NCBI GenBank assembly: GCA_028875185.1
Contig: JAPPFH010000128.1
Location: 1 to 57,478, forward strand
Direction: 5' to 3'
DNA length: 57,478 nt
Source of the DNA: Chloroflexota bacterium
GTDB taxonomy: Bacteria; Chloroflexota; Anaerolineae; Aggregatilineales; Phototrophicaceae
Shown here: positions 8,810-17,174 of the stretch, piece by piece
Position numbering within the stretch: position 1 is the stretch's first letter
Layout of the letters: every line of letters begins with the position of its first letter
Position numbers and translations under genes: made by a program
Notes under the pieces: generated by a model
The model's database searches: none
What the model saw: only the letters and a program-made list of their open reading frames with translations
What the model was told of the DNA's origin: nothing

Positions 8810-8988
8810 GGCTCTTGGCATGCTGCATGGCAGCGCAAAGCAATCAGCATTATCATTCAGAGGATATTGGCCAAACACCGATGTGAAAATGGCTGATTGC
8901 GCCGCCGATAATTATGCCGGTCGAAGCGCTGCGGTCGCCGCTCTTGCGCGCGCAGCTTCAATAGTGAAAAGCACGAGGAGACTTGCTT

Positions 8989-9705
8989 ATGGTTGAGAAA
9001 AGCGTCTTGGACAAGCTGCGACAATACGATTCGGCGACAGTCGCCAACGTCATCGAGATTTTTCAGGTCCGGCCGCGCAATCGTGGATTTATGACGCGCG
9101 AAATCAAAGCCGCTTTTCCGCAGTTGCCGCCGATGGTCGGCTTCGCATCAACCGCGACCTGCCGCACATTCGCCGAATTGCCGGATAATGATGTGCCAAA
9201 TGTACCGAATCTCATCAGCCGCTTTGACGAACTCGCCGGTCCGCCGGTAATCGTCTTGCAGAATCTCGATACAAATGGCTCGGCAGCCAACTTCGGCGAT
9301 GTATTCTGCAATTCATTCAAAGCATTCGGCGCGGCTGGCTTGGTCACCAATGGACCGGGTCGCGATTTCGCCGGGATTGAACCACTCGATTTCCCCGTAT
9401 TCTATAACGGCATCGTCTGCGCGCATGGATACATGCACCTGCTCGAATTGCACAAACCGGTGCAAGTCGGCGGCATTGATGTATACCCGAACGATTTGCT
9501 TCACGGCGATGCCAATGGCGTCACCACCATCCCGCGGGAGATCGCGCCCGCTGTCGCCGATGCCTGCGCCGATTACGCCGCCGCCGAAGCCGTGGTCATC
9601 AACACCGCGCAAAGCGGATCCGCCACATTGTCCGATCTGCGCGAAGCCTACGGCGAAATGGCGAGCCGCATCGCTGATTTGACGGCGCGCGTCGGCAATG
9701 CCTGA
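8989..9705 (+). CDS. RraA family protein (HMG/4-carboxy-4-hydroxy-2-oxoadipate aldolase-like)
   Basis: 238 residues from the ATG at 8989; a TTG two codons upstream (8983) is possible, but GAGGAG eight bases before the ATG favours 8989. The fold family covers RNase E inhibitor RraA and divalent-metal pyruvate aldolases. The metal/substrate signature is present as GPGRDFAGI near residues 120-128, and the second family block as YPNDLLHGDANGVTTIP. The usual G-G/V before RD is a proline-glycine here. Outside Proteobacteria such proteins are more often aldolases or decarboxylases of catabolic clusters than RNase regulators. It may serve the same carbohydrate or hydroxyproline locus, but this is only context. 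Confidence 0.8.
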   Translation: MVEKSVLDKLRQYDSATVANVIEIFQVRPRNRGFMTREIKAAFPQLPPMVGFASTATCRTFAELPDNDVPNVPNLISRFDELAGPPVIVLQNLDTNGSAANFGDVFCNSFKAFGAAGLVTNGPGRDFAGIEPLDFPVFYNGIVCAHGYMHLLELHKPVQVGGIDVYPNDLLHGDANGVTTIPREIAPAVADACADYAAAEAVVINTAQSGSATLSDLREAYGEMASRIADLTARVGNA

Positions 9706-9759
9706 GCGAGCTTTAACCTAGTAGCGCGTAGACGCAGCCAAGCCAGCAGGGAGAATGAA

Positions 9760-10716
9760 ATGCGCTTATACATAACCGGCGGGACCGGTTTGGTCGGCAG
9801 CAATATTATTCGGCTGGCGCGAGAACGCGGCATGGAAATCATCGCCTCGCAATACGGACCCGAACCCGAATGGCGCGTCGATTACCAGCTTGATCCGCTA
9901 GACTTTGCCGATCACGACGCAGTCCGGGCATCGATCCGCCGCTACAAACCGGACGCGGTCATCCACTGCGCCGCCATTCTCGATCAACTCTTCATGTTCG
10001 CCAATCGGGAATTGTGCTGGTCGCTCATGGTTGATGGCACGCGCGCCCTGGCCGAAGCCTGCCGCGAAGTCGAGGCGCGTCTGGTCTTTGTCTCGTCCGA
10101 CTGGGTCTTCGATGGACGCGTTGATCTGGTAAACGAGACATCGCCGCCGAATCCAGTAAACTTCTACGGCGTGATGAAAGCCGCCTCGGAGCGTGACCTG
10201 GGCGCGCTGGACGGATTGAACTATGGCGTCGGCCGGCTGGCCGGCATCTACGGATTGAACTATGCCGCCCCGTCTCTCGCGCGAAAAGATAATGGCTTGG
10301 GCTTCGATTTCTCCGTCTATGTGATTTATCGGCTGGCCGCGGGCTTGCCGGCCGAAGTCTGGACCGGACCCAAAGTTAATGATGTGGCGCACCCTACACT
10401 AGCCTCCGACTGCGCCGATATGCTTCTGCGGTTGGCGCAATACGATGGTTGCGGGCTCTTCCATTGTTTCGGCAGCGAAGCGATCAACCGCATCGACCTG
10501 TCGCATGAAATAGCCGCCGCCATCGAAGCCGACCCCGCCTTGATCATGCCGACGCGGACTGATGAGGCGGTGCTGGATCAGATGCGCCACATTGGCATCC
10601 CCTACCGGACGCGCATGAGCGCGGAACGCACGGCGAAAGCGCTGGGACGGCGCGCCTTCAACGTCAAAGAAGGGCTGGCGGCTTTTCGAAAAGAATGGGA
10701 CGAGTTTTGGGCTTAA
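9760..10716 (+). CDS. RmlD-like NAD(P)-dependent sugar-nucleotide reductase/epimerase
   Basis: 318-residue extended short-chain dehydrogenase similar to dTDP-4-dehydrorhamnose reductase. The nucleotide-binding glycine motif TGGTGLVGSN is at the N-terminus, and the YxxxK pair is Y136 and K140 (NFYGVMK), preceded by the strand FVSSDWVFDG. NGEAGR-like and YG(I/V)GRLAGIYG segments fit the RmlD subfamily. RmlD normally completes dTDP-L-rhamnose synthesis, but RmlA-C are absent, so a catabolic or other keto-sugar reductase is equally possible. A partial copy of the dispersed repeat (GCGCGTAGACGCAGCC) lies in the 54-base gap just before it. Confidence 0.82.
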   Translation: MRLYITGGTGLVGSNIIRLARERGMEIIASQYGPEPEWRVDYQLDPLDFADHDAVRASIRRYKPDAVIHCAAILDQLFMFANRELCWSLMVDGTRALAEACREVEARLVFVSSDWVFDGRVDLVNETSPPNPVNFYGVMKAASERDLGALDGLNYGVGRLAGIYGLNYAAPSLARKDNGLGFDFSVYVIYRLAAGLPAEVWTGPKVNDVAHPTLASDCADMLLRLAQYDGCGLFHCFGSEAINRIDLSHEIAAAIEADPALIMPTRTDEAVLDQMRHIGIPYRTRMSAERTAKALGRRAFNVKEGLAAFRKEWDEFWA

Positions 10717-10746
10717 GCAGCCAGACTTCGTAAAAGGAAAACTCAC

Positions 10747-12204
10747 GTGTCGACACCAGTGGCGCATAGGGTCGCGTGGACACAGACCCGCCGACACTGC
10801 CACCCCAATGTTGTCTTTCTGCTGACGGATCAATGGCGCCTGCATGCGCTTGGATATGCCGGCAACGCCCAGGTGAAAACGCCAAACATTGATCGGCTGG
10901 CGAGCGAAAGTGTCAACTTCAAACATGCGATTTCGGGCTACTCGGTTTGCTGTCCCTGGCGCGCCAGCTTCCTCACCGGGCAATATCCGCTGACGCACGG
11001 CGTGATCGTCAACGACGTACCGATAAGCAGCGAGCCTGTCGGCTTGGGAGAGGCATTCAAAAGCGCCGGTTACAATACCGCCTACATCGGCAAATGGCAT
11101 GTGGACGGCCGCGGGCGCAGCGCCTACATCCCGCCGGAGCGGCGCCTGGGCTTCGAACACTTCAAGGCGCTGGAATGCACGCACGACTACAATCAGTCGG
11201 CTTATTACGACAATGACGACCCAACCATGCGCGCCTGGGATGGCTACGATGTCTTCGCGCAGACGGCTGACGCGCAGCGTTACATCGAATCGCGGAAGTC
11301 GCAGGGTTTACGCGCCACATCGGCCGAAAAGCCCTTCATGCTTGTCCTCTCTTGGGGACCGCCGCACAATCCTTATGAAACCGCGCCAAAAGAATACCGC
11401 GATATGTACAATCCGCGGCACATTGAGCTGCGCCCCAATGTGCCGCCGGAAATGGCGGACGACGCGCGCGAATGGCTGGCCGGCTATTACGCCCATTGCA
11501 GCGCCATCGACAAGTCCGTCGGCGATATCATGAAAACGTTGGACGACAATGGCTTGAGCGACAACACCGTGCTCGTATTCGCTTCCGATCACGGTGACAT
11601 GCTGGGTTCGCATGGCTGGACGCGCAAGCAAAAACCTTGGGAGGAATCGATTCGCGTACCCTTTTTGCTTCGCTACCCAGCTAAATTTGGACCTGCGGCG
11701 CGCGAAGTTTCGCCCTTTCTCAACGCGCACGATATCATGCCGACGCTGCTTGGCATCTGCGGCCTGCCGATACCCAGCAGCGTCGACGGGCGCGATTTCT
11801 CAGCGGCTCTCGCTGGTAAAACGGTTGAAAGCGACGGCGCATTGCTCGCTTGCTTCCACCCCTTCGGCGAGTGGAATCGAATTGTCGGCGGCCACGAATA
11901 TCGCGGCATTCGCACGCCGCGCTATACATATTGCCGATCGCTGTCGCGCGTAGGGTCGCGTGGACACAGACCCGCCGACACGGCCACCTCGGCTGTTCCC
12001 TGGCTGCTCTATGACAACGAAGTCGATCCCTACCAGCTTGAGAATCTCGTCGATGATCCGGCGTACAGCGAAATTCTGGCGCGGCTTGAGGCGCTCTTGC
12101 AGCGTGAACTGGATGCGATTGGCGATGAATTCCTTGATGGAATGTCTTACATCAACAGATGGGGTTATCCCCTGGACGACACCGGCACCGTGCCTTTCCG
12201 TTGA
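10747..12204 (+). CDS. Sulfatase (arylsulfatase A family) interrupted in frame by two repeat copies
   Basis: 485-residue sulfatase of the alkaline phosphatase superfamily. The formylglycine motif C-x-P-x-R is C68-C-P-W-R, followed by SFLTGQYP. Metal-site segments near the N-terminus (LLTDQW), GKWH and FASDHGDMLGSHG are present. The start is GTG with AAAGGA upstream; no alternative in-frame start exists before the sulfatase core. Residues about 6-19 and 401-415 are encoded by two near-identical 43-bp copies of a dispersed repeat read in different frames, and both break expected family alignment (before PNVVFLLTDQWR, and between YTYCRSL and PWLLYDNE). No signal peptide is visible, so it is likely cytoplasmic. 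The frame stays open, so I treat it as a functional gene. Confidence 0.9.
   Translation: MSTPVAHRVAWTQTRRHCHPNVVFLLTDQWRLHALGYAGNAQVKTPNIDRLASESVNFKHAISGYSVCCPWRASFLTGQYPLTHGVIVNDVPISSEPVGLGEAFKSAGYNTAYIGKWHVDGRGRSAYIPPERRLGFEHFKALECTHDYNQSAYYDNDDPTMRAWDGYDVFAQTADAQRYIESRKSQGLRATSAEKPFMLVLSWGPPHNPYETAPKEYRDMYNPRHIELRPNVPPEMADDAREWLAGYYAHCSAIDKSVGDIMKTLDDNGLSDNTVLVFASDHGDMLGSHGWTRKQKPWEESIRVPFLLRYPAKFGPAAREVSPFLNAHDIMPTLLGICGLPIPSSVDGRDFSAALAGKTVESDGALLACFHPFGEWNRIVGGHEYRGIRTPRYTYCRSLSRVGSRGHRPADTATSAVPWLLYDNEVDPYQLENLVDDPAYSEILARLEALLQRELDAIGDEFLDGMSYINRWGYPLDDTGTVPFR
10762..10804 (+). repeat. 43-bp dispersed repeat inside the sulfatase gene, copy 1
   Basis: Begins GCGCATAGGGTCGCGTGGAC and ends GACACTGCCACC. 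It matches the copy at 11946-11988 at 41 of 43 positions by eye. Here it is read as AHRVAWTQTRRHCH, immediately after the GTG start and before the conserved sulfatase core. Confidence 0.9.
11946..11988 (+). repeat. 43-bp dispersed repeat inside the sulfatase gene, copy 2
   Basis: Begins GCGCGTAGGGTCGCGTGGAC and ends GACACGGCCACC. It is read in a different frame from copy 1, giving RVGSRGHRPADTAT, between conserved C-terminal sulfatase segments. GGGTC and GACCC inside the repeat can pair as a short hairpin. Confidence 0.9.
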
Positions 12205-12228
12205 GAAGCGCGCGTCCTGTGAGCCTAA

Positions 12229-13050
12229 CTACATATCCGCCAGGCGAACGTAGTCCTTGCTGCGATGATAAATCAGCGGCGCTTGCGCATCATCGTCAAG
12301 AACTTCACCGATCACGTATGTGGCGACCTGCTCGTCCGACAGAATATTCTTCTGTCCATTGAAGGCGCTGCCATCGGGCATGTAGGCGCAGGTCATCGCC
12401 CGCCGATAATAGGGCGTCATATTGGCGCCGGCGCCATGCGCGCATAAGCCATTATGAAATGAGCAGGAGCCGGCTTTCAGCTCAATCGCGACCGCTTCCA
12501 TCTTGCCCCACGCTGTATAGGTCTCGAAAAGATCGCCGATATTCTGGCCGATGCCGACATTGTCCCAGGTGGCTGTTTTGTGGGCGCCGGGTATGAAGTA
12601 AAGGCAGCCGTTATTGGTCGTCACATCATCCAGCGCCACCCAAAGGCTGATGGCGTCACGCGAGTAAAACGACCAATAAGGATTGTCGAGATGCCAGCCG
12701 GTTGGATTACCCCAGGGCGGCTTGATCAGCGCCTGATCGTGCCAAATGCGAATGCCCTCAACTTGCGCCAGATCGGCCGCCATCTTGCCCAGCCGGTCGT
12801 CAATCATCAGTTCGCGCATGCCCTCGTGGTCGTTCCACAGATTGATCCGCTGCGTAAATATGCGCGCGTTATAGTTGTCCTCTTCGAGCCAAGAGCCATC
12901 CGCCAGCTTGTGCCGGCCGCGGCTGCCTACCGCCTCGCCAACGTATTGTCGCCAGGTCGCTAATTCATCATCGGTCAGGAAATCATGAATGACGACAAAA
13001 CCATTCTCTTGATAAAACGCGATTTGTTCCGCTGTAACCGTATGATTCAT
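12229..13050 (-). CDS. Phytanoyl-CoA dioxygenase family protein
   Basis: 273-residue Fe(II)/2-oxoglutarate dioxygenase of the PhyH family. The facial triad is visible as H120-x-D122 (WHLDNPYWSF) and distal H205 (CAHGAGANM), followed by the arginine-containing YYRRAM segment expected to bind 2-oxoglutarate. The DVTTNNGCLYFIPGAHK block is typical. An AGGAG ribosome site lies nine bases before the ATG. Substrates of bacterial members are mostly unknown; the presence beside a sulfatase and glycan genes does not settle it. It lies 94 bases downstream of the membrane protein gene on the same strand. Confidence 0.9.
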   Translation of the reverse strand: MNHTVTAEQIAFYQENGFVVIHDFLTDDELATWRQYVGEAVGSRGRHKLADGSWLEEDNYNARIFTQRINLWNDHEGMRELMIDDRLGKMAADLAQVEGIRIWHDQALIKPPWGNPTGWHLDNPYWSFYSRDAISLWVALDDVTTNNGCLYFIPGAHKTATWDNVGIGQNIGDLFETYTAWGKMEAVAIELKAGSCSFHNGLCAHGAGANMTPYYRRAMTCAYMPDGSAFNGQKNILSDEQVATYVIGEVLDDDAQAPLIYHRSKDYVRLADM

Positions 13051-13144
13051 GTTTTAATACTCCTGCGCTTTACGATTTGCCCTGAATGTACAGAGTGATT
13101 CGCCACGCGTCAAGCCGACGCCATAATGATTTTGACCAGTTGCA

Positions 13145-14098
13145 TCAGACGAATGAGCGAAATGCCTTTCCGCGGTTGGAGCCGCCCTCTCGTTCAACTG
13201 CCACAGTTGTAGAGAATCCGCTCAGCGTCAAATGCCCGCTTTCTTCATTGGCGCCATCCAGAATCCGCCGCCACAAAATCGCAATCAGCAGCTCGCGCAG
13301 CAGCAGAAACAAGAAAAGCGCCGCGCTAAGCCTGATGTGATCGACGAGGACGATGACCGCCAGCGCCAGCGCGTAAGACGTTATCTGCGACAGGGCAAAG
13401 ACGGTTACAGTGACGCTGGTCTTGTCGATGTTGCCGCCGATGCGATTGCACACTTCCACCGCTATCAGGCAGGCGATTACGCATGACTGCGCATGCTCCA
13501 GCCAAATCACGGCGGCCGATAGGGCAAGGTCAACCAAGATCGCTGCCAGGTCCAAGATCGAACTTTGCGCTATCAACGAAAGCGCGATGCAAAGCGTCAT
13601 CAGGAGAACAAGGGTGACCAGCGCAGCGAATACGCGCCGCAGCAGGCTCAGCCATAAGACCGCATCGTCCCGGTTCAACACAACCTTGCAAATCGTCAGA
13701 TAGACGAAGACGCGCCCAGGCGGGATTACGCTGATCTCGTCCAAAACGCCGAGGACGGATTGCCGCGATAACAAGGGCACTATGCGGGCGATCCATAAAA
13801 CGCAGTATGGCGCGCTGAAGAGCATAAGCCAGACTGGCAGCAGCCATACGATCATGTGATCAAGGACGGCGTAAAAGTAAGCTAGCGAGACCAGCAGGAC
13901 GAATCCGGAAACCAGGCTAAGCCGCAACACGGGCCAGGGCCGCGCCCGGTTCATTTGTCTTCGCAGATGGGTCGCTACTGGATGGGACGCGTCCCGGCTC
14001 AATTCGCGCCATAGCGACGCGCGTATCCGTATGTGCCGGTGCAAAATGCGCAAGTAGCTGCCAGATTGGGTGAGGATGAGGATCCAAATGCGAATCAC
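13145..14098 (-). CDS. Uncharacterised multi-pass membrane protein
   Basis: 317 residues from a GTG start, or about 269 from an ATG at 13954. I do not recognise the family. A basic N-terminal region (HRHIRIRASLWRELSRD) precedes paired hydrophobic segments near residues 60-105, then more at roughly 160-210 and 225-290, so six or more helices are likely. The arrangement, a cytoplasmic helix followed by paired spans, recalls ABC-2 type permeases, but no family motif is visible. It starts 40 bases after the last Opp ATPase gene on the same strand and could be co-transcribed. No good ribosome site is seen at either start. Confidence 0.6.
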   Translation of the reverse strand: MIRIWILILTQSGSYLRILHRHIRIRASLWRELSRDASHPVATHLRRQMNRARPWPVLRLSLVSGFVLLVSLAYFYAVLDHMIVWLLPVWLMLFSAPYCVLWIARIVPLLSRQSVLGVLDEISVIPPGRVFVYLTICKVVLNRDDAVLWLSLLRRVFAALVTLVLLMTLCIALSLIAQSSILDLAAILVDLALSAAVIWLEHAQSCVIACLIAVEVCNRIGGNIDKTSVTVTVFALSQITSYALALAVIVLVDHIRLSAALFLFLLLRELLIAILWRRILDGANEESGHLTLSGFSTTVAVEREGGSNRGKAFRSFV

Positions 14099-14137
14099 GA
14101 GCGATTAAATTGACGAGCCGTGCCGCGCAAAATGAAG

Positions 14138-15235
14138 CTAGACGGCGGCCGGCGTCAGCATTCGCTTCTTATCGGCATCGACCGCATCGTCATAGAGAAA
14201 GCATTTGACGCTGCGACCTTCATGCACCACGCTCGGCGGTACATTGTCGTGGCAAATGTCCATAACAGCCGGGCAGCGTCCGGCGAATTTGCAGCCGGTG
14301 CGCGTGTACTCATCGGTTTCGATGACTGCTAAATCGATCTTTTCGTTCCAGGCTTCTTCCGACTTGATGTTGGGAATCGAAGTCTTGAGGTTCTGCGTAT
14401 AAGGATGCAATGGATTGCCCAGCACCCGTTCAGTCGGTCCCATCTCGACGATCCAGCCGCGCAGCATCACGGCGATGCGGTCCCCGGTGTAATAAGCGGT
14501 CGCGAGATCATGCGTGATGTAAATGACGCTGACGTTGTTGTCTTCTTTCAGCTTGCGGAACATGTTCACAATCGACATACGCAGTGAGGCGTCCAGCATA
14601 GACACCGGTTCATCAGCGATAATCAGTGAGGGCTTGGTGATCAATGCCCGCGCTATAGCGACGCGCTGCGCCTGCCCGCCAGACAACTCGTTAGGATAGC
14701 GCCCGGCGATCTCCGCCAGCGTCAAGCCAACCGCGCTCAGAACTTCATTGATGTAGCGCGGCGCTTCCTTCTTGTCTGCGACCATTTTGTAATTCTGCGC
14801 TGTCTCATAGAGATAGCTGTCAATACGCTTGAGCGGACTGAAGGCGGCGAAGGGATCCTGGAAGACCGGCTGCACCTCGCGGTAGAACCAGCTCTTCATT
14901 TCCCTGCGGCTGATATCGTTGATGACGCGGTTTTTGTAGCGCAGAATGCCTTCGGATGAGGACTCCATACCCAGCACCATTTTCGCCAATGTGGTCTTGC
15001 CACTGCCGCTTTCGCCCACGACCGCGAAGATCTCCGGTTTGTCCGAATCGATGACGATCGAGGCTTTGTCAACCGCATGAAAATCCTGTGAGGCGAAGCC
15101 CTGCCGAATGTGAAAAACTTTGGTCAGATTCTCAATCTGCAGGAGTGGCGCGTAGACACTGCCACCATGCGGCGCGTGGACACTGCCGCCGCGCCGTTCA
15201 GACCGCGAGTCACGCGTAGACACTGTGGCCTCCAT
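14138..15235 (-). CDS. Peptide/oligosaccharide ABC transporter ATPase, OppF/DppF type
   Basis: 365-residue ATPase, second of the pair in this importer. Walker A (VVGESGSGKTTLAKM), ABC signature (LSGGQAQRVAIARAL), Walker B (LIIADEPVSMLDAS) and the switch histidine (YITHD) are intact. The C-terminal oligopeptide extension has the cysteine cluster C..GRCPAVMDIC expected of this family. The start has a strong GGAGGAG site inside the end of the upstream gene. The first about 31 residues (down to SVYAP) are encoded by three copies of the dispersed repeat and precede the usual domain start LLQIENLTKVF, so this ATPase carries a repeat-made N-terminal extension. Confidence 0.93.
   Translation of the reverse strand: MEATVSTRDSRSERRGGSVHAPHGGSVYAPLLQIENLTKVFHIRQGFASQDFHAVDKASIVIDSDKPEIFAVVGESGSGKTTLAKMVLGMESSSEGILRYKNRVINDISRREMKSWFYREVQPVFQDPFAAFSPLKRIDSYLYETAQNYKMVADKKEAPRYINEVLSAVGLTLAEIAGRYPNELSGGQAQRVAIARALITKPSLIIADEPVSMLDASLRMSIVNMFRKLKEDNNVSVIYITHDLATAYYTGDRIAVMLRGWIVEMGPTERVLGNPLHPYTQNLKTSIPNIKSEEAWNEKIDLAVIETDEYTRTGCKFAGRCPAVMDICHDNVPPSVVHEGRSVKCFLYDDAVDADKKRMLTPAAV
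15148..15230 (+). repeat. Triple copy of the GCGTAGACACTG-type repeat at the oppD/oppF junction
   Basis: Copies at 15148-15166, 15172-15190 and 15213-15230 share the core GCGTrGACACTG. On the minus strand they encode the last residues of the upstream ATPase (HSVYA) and the first residues of the downstream one (TVSTR, SVHAP, SVYAP). The gene overlap itself therefore lies in repeat DNA. Confidence 0.88.
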
Positions 15236-16220
15236 TTAGCTCCTCCTCGACAACGTGGCAGGCGGTGAAGTGCTTCGGCTCAATTTCGATTAACTCGGGT
15301 TCGATCGTCTTGCAAACTTCCTGAGCCAGCGGGCAGCGCTCATGGAAGCGGCAGCCGCTCGGCGGACGATCCAATGCCGGCGGACGCCCGGGAATGGCCA
15401 GGCGCTCCTCGCGCGAATCCAGGCTGGGCAGCGATTCAATCAGGAAACGCGTATAAGGATGGCGCGGATTCTCCAAAATCGTCTGCGTATCCGCCTCTTC
15501 CACCAGCTTGCCAGCGTATAGAATGCCGATGCGATCGGCCAAATTGGCGTGTACGCCGATGTCATGCGTTATCAAGACCAGCGTGCTGCCTTCTTTCTGC
15601 TGCACATCTTTCAGCATTTGAATCACACCGCGCTGCACCACCACATCCAGCGCCGTCGTCGGCTCATCGGCGAAGATGAGCTTGGGCCAGAGTATGGTCG
15701 CCAAGGCGATGGTCACGCGCTGACGCATGCCGCCCGAGAGCTGATGCGGATACGACGCCATCACCTTCTCGGGCAAGCCTAGATCGCGCAGATAATCAGC
15801 CGTCAACTGGAAAGATTCCTTCTTGGTCACATCGCGATGGGCGCTGATGAAATCGTGGAAGGTATCGCGGATCCGCCGCACCGGATTCAGCACGTGCATG
15901 GAACCCTGCGGGATGTAAGAAATCGTGCGCCACTTCATGTCCCGCTGCTGCTCTTCGGTCATATCAGCGGCGTTCATCGTCTCGCCCTCGAGATGATAGA
16001 TCACCTCGCCGCCAACCACCGTCAGCGGCGGCTGGTAGGCGCCCAGCAGAATGCGCAGCAGGGTTGACTTGCCACAGCCCGATTCGCCGGCGATGCCATA
16101 AACCTCGCCTTCTTGAATGCGCAAGGTGATGTCGTCCACCGCCTTGACCGTGCGCTCCACGCCGTAGGCTTTGGTGATGTAATAGGCGCGCAGGTTGTTG
16201 GTTTCGATTATGGTGCCCAT
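15210..16220 (-). CDS. Peptide/oligosaccharide ABC transporter ATPase, OppD/DppD type
   Basis: 336 residues. Walker A (GIAGESGCGKSTLLRI), signature (LSGGMRQRVTIALA), Walker B (LIFADEPTTALDV) and ITHDIGV are all present, followed by the oligopeptide-transporter C-terminal domain with C-x6-C..C (GCRFHERCPLAQEVC). It overlaps the permease gene upstream by 13 bases and the second ATPase gene downstream by 26 bases. The final residues HSVYA are encoded by the dispersed repeat. It powers import with the OppF-like partner. Confidence 0.93.
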   Translation of the reverse strand: MGTIIETNNLRAYYITKAYGVERTVKAVDDITLRIQEGEVYGIAGESGCGKSTLLRILLGAYQPPLTVVGGEVIYHLEGETMNAADMTEEQQRDMKWRTISYIPQGSMHVLNPVRRIRDTFHDFISAHRDVTKKESFQLTADYLRDLGLPEKVMASYPHQLSGGMRQRVTIALATILWPKLIFADEPTTALDVVVQRGVIQMLKDVQQKEGSTLVLITHDIGVHANLADRIGILYAGKLVEEADTQTILENPRHPYTRFLIESLPSLDSREERLAIPGRPPALDRPPSGCRFHERCPLAQEVCKTIEPELIEIEPKHFTACHVVEEELNGGHSVYA

Positions 16221-17131
16221 ATCTCGTCTTCCTCTTTGCGCGAATCATCGTCTGGCGCATCTTCGCCCACATGCGCCGACAGACGAACCAAGCGCTTGCG
16301 CGGATCGAGATATTCGCCCAAACCGACCGACATCAAATAGAAGCCCAGCACCATGAGGACCACGGTAACGATAGGAACGATAATGACCCAAGCTCGGCCA
16401 GCGAAGACGGATTGATAGTAGGTCGCCCAATAAATCATGGTGCCGACAGTTGGGCTGTCCAGGTCTGCCAAGCCAAGATAAGACAGCGTCACTTCAAAAC
16501 CGATGGAGAAGAGGAAACCGCTGATAACATCGGCCAGCATATAAGGAATGATGAATGGCAGATGCTCCCTAATGACGATCCGGACTGTGCTCATGCCGCT
16601 GAATACAGCCGTATGGGTGAAGTCGCGCTCGCGCAAACTCAATACCTGCGAGCGATATCGCTTGGATGGATGAGCCCAGTCGAACAAGCCGATCAGTATG
16701 CCCAAGGAATACATGGTCATACTGCCACGAAGGATGGACGCGATCAGGATAATCAGGGGTAATCGCGGAATGACGATGAAGCTCTCAACGGTGGACTGCG
16801 CGATCCGGTCAAAGATGCCGCCAAAATAGCCGGACAACATGCCGAGCATCACGCCGATGCCGCGACCAATGGCGACCGCGATGATCGAAATCGACAGCGT
16901 GTTCCGAACAGCGAATGTGGTCGACCAGAAGACATCTTCTCCCTGTGATGTCGTGCCGAAGACGAAAGCAGCCGATGGGGGCTGGTTTCGCTTGACTTTG
17001 CGCCGCAGCTTCCCCGGGTCATAGGGCGAGAAAAATGAAAGGACGATCATAACCGCGACTATCAGCAAAATCAGCGAGCCGAAACGAAAAGAGGGACTGA
17101 ATTTGATCAGGTCTCGTATCGTAGTAAACAA
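16208..17131 (-). CDS. Peptide/oligosaccharide ABC transporter permease, OppC/DppC type
   Basis: 307 residues starting at TTG with GGAGG five bases upstream. An N-terminal membrane span (LILLIVAVMIVLSFF) is followed by a periplasmic loop with FGTTSQGEDVFW, the OppC family motif (GTDxxGRDxxSR-like), then about five more spans. The EAA-type loop is around RSQVLSLRERDFTHTAVFSGM. It pairs with the OppB-like protein upstream (44 bases away) to form the channel. Confidence 0.92.
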   Translation of the reverse strand: MFTTIRDLIKFSPSFRFGSLILLIVAVMIVLSFFSPYDPGKLRRKVKRNQPPSAAFVFGTTSQGEDVFWSTTFAVRNTLSISIIAVAIGRGIGVMLGMLSGYFGGIFDRIAQSTVESFIVIPRLPLIILIASILRGSMTMYSLGILIGLFDWAHPSKRYRSQVLSLRERDFTHTAVFSGMSTVRIVIREHLPFIIPYMLADVISGFLFSIGFEVTLSYLGLADLDSPTVGTMIYWATYYQSVFAGRAWVIIVPIVTVVLMVLGFYLMSVGLGEYLDPRKRLVRLSAHVGEDAPDDDSRKEEDEIWAP

Positions 17132-17174
17132 TGCAGCCTCCGAAAGGCGACTACCGTAATCTGCGCCCGCGACC

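Noticed and set aside
8802-8996. Small open frame upstream of the RraA-like gene
   Set aside because: No protein-like features, no ribosome site; the region is better explained as a divergent promoter with an inverted repeat.
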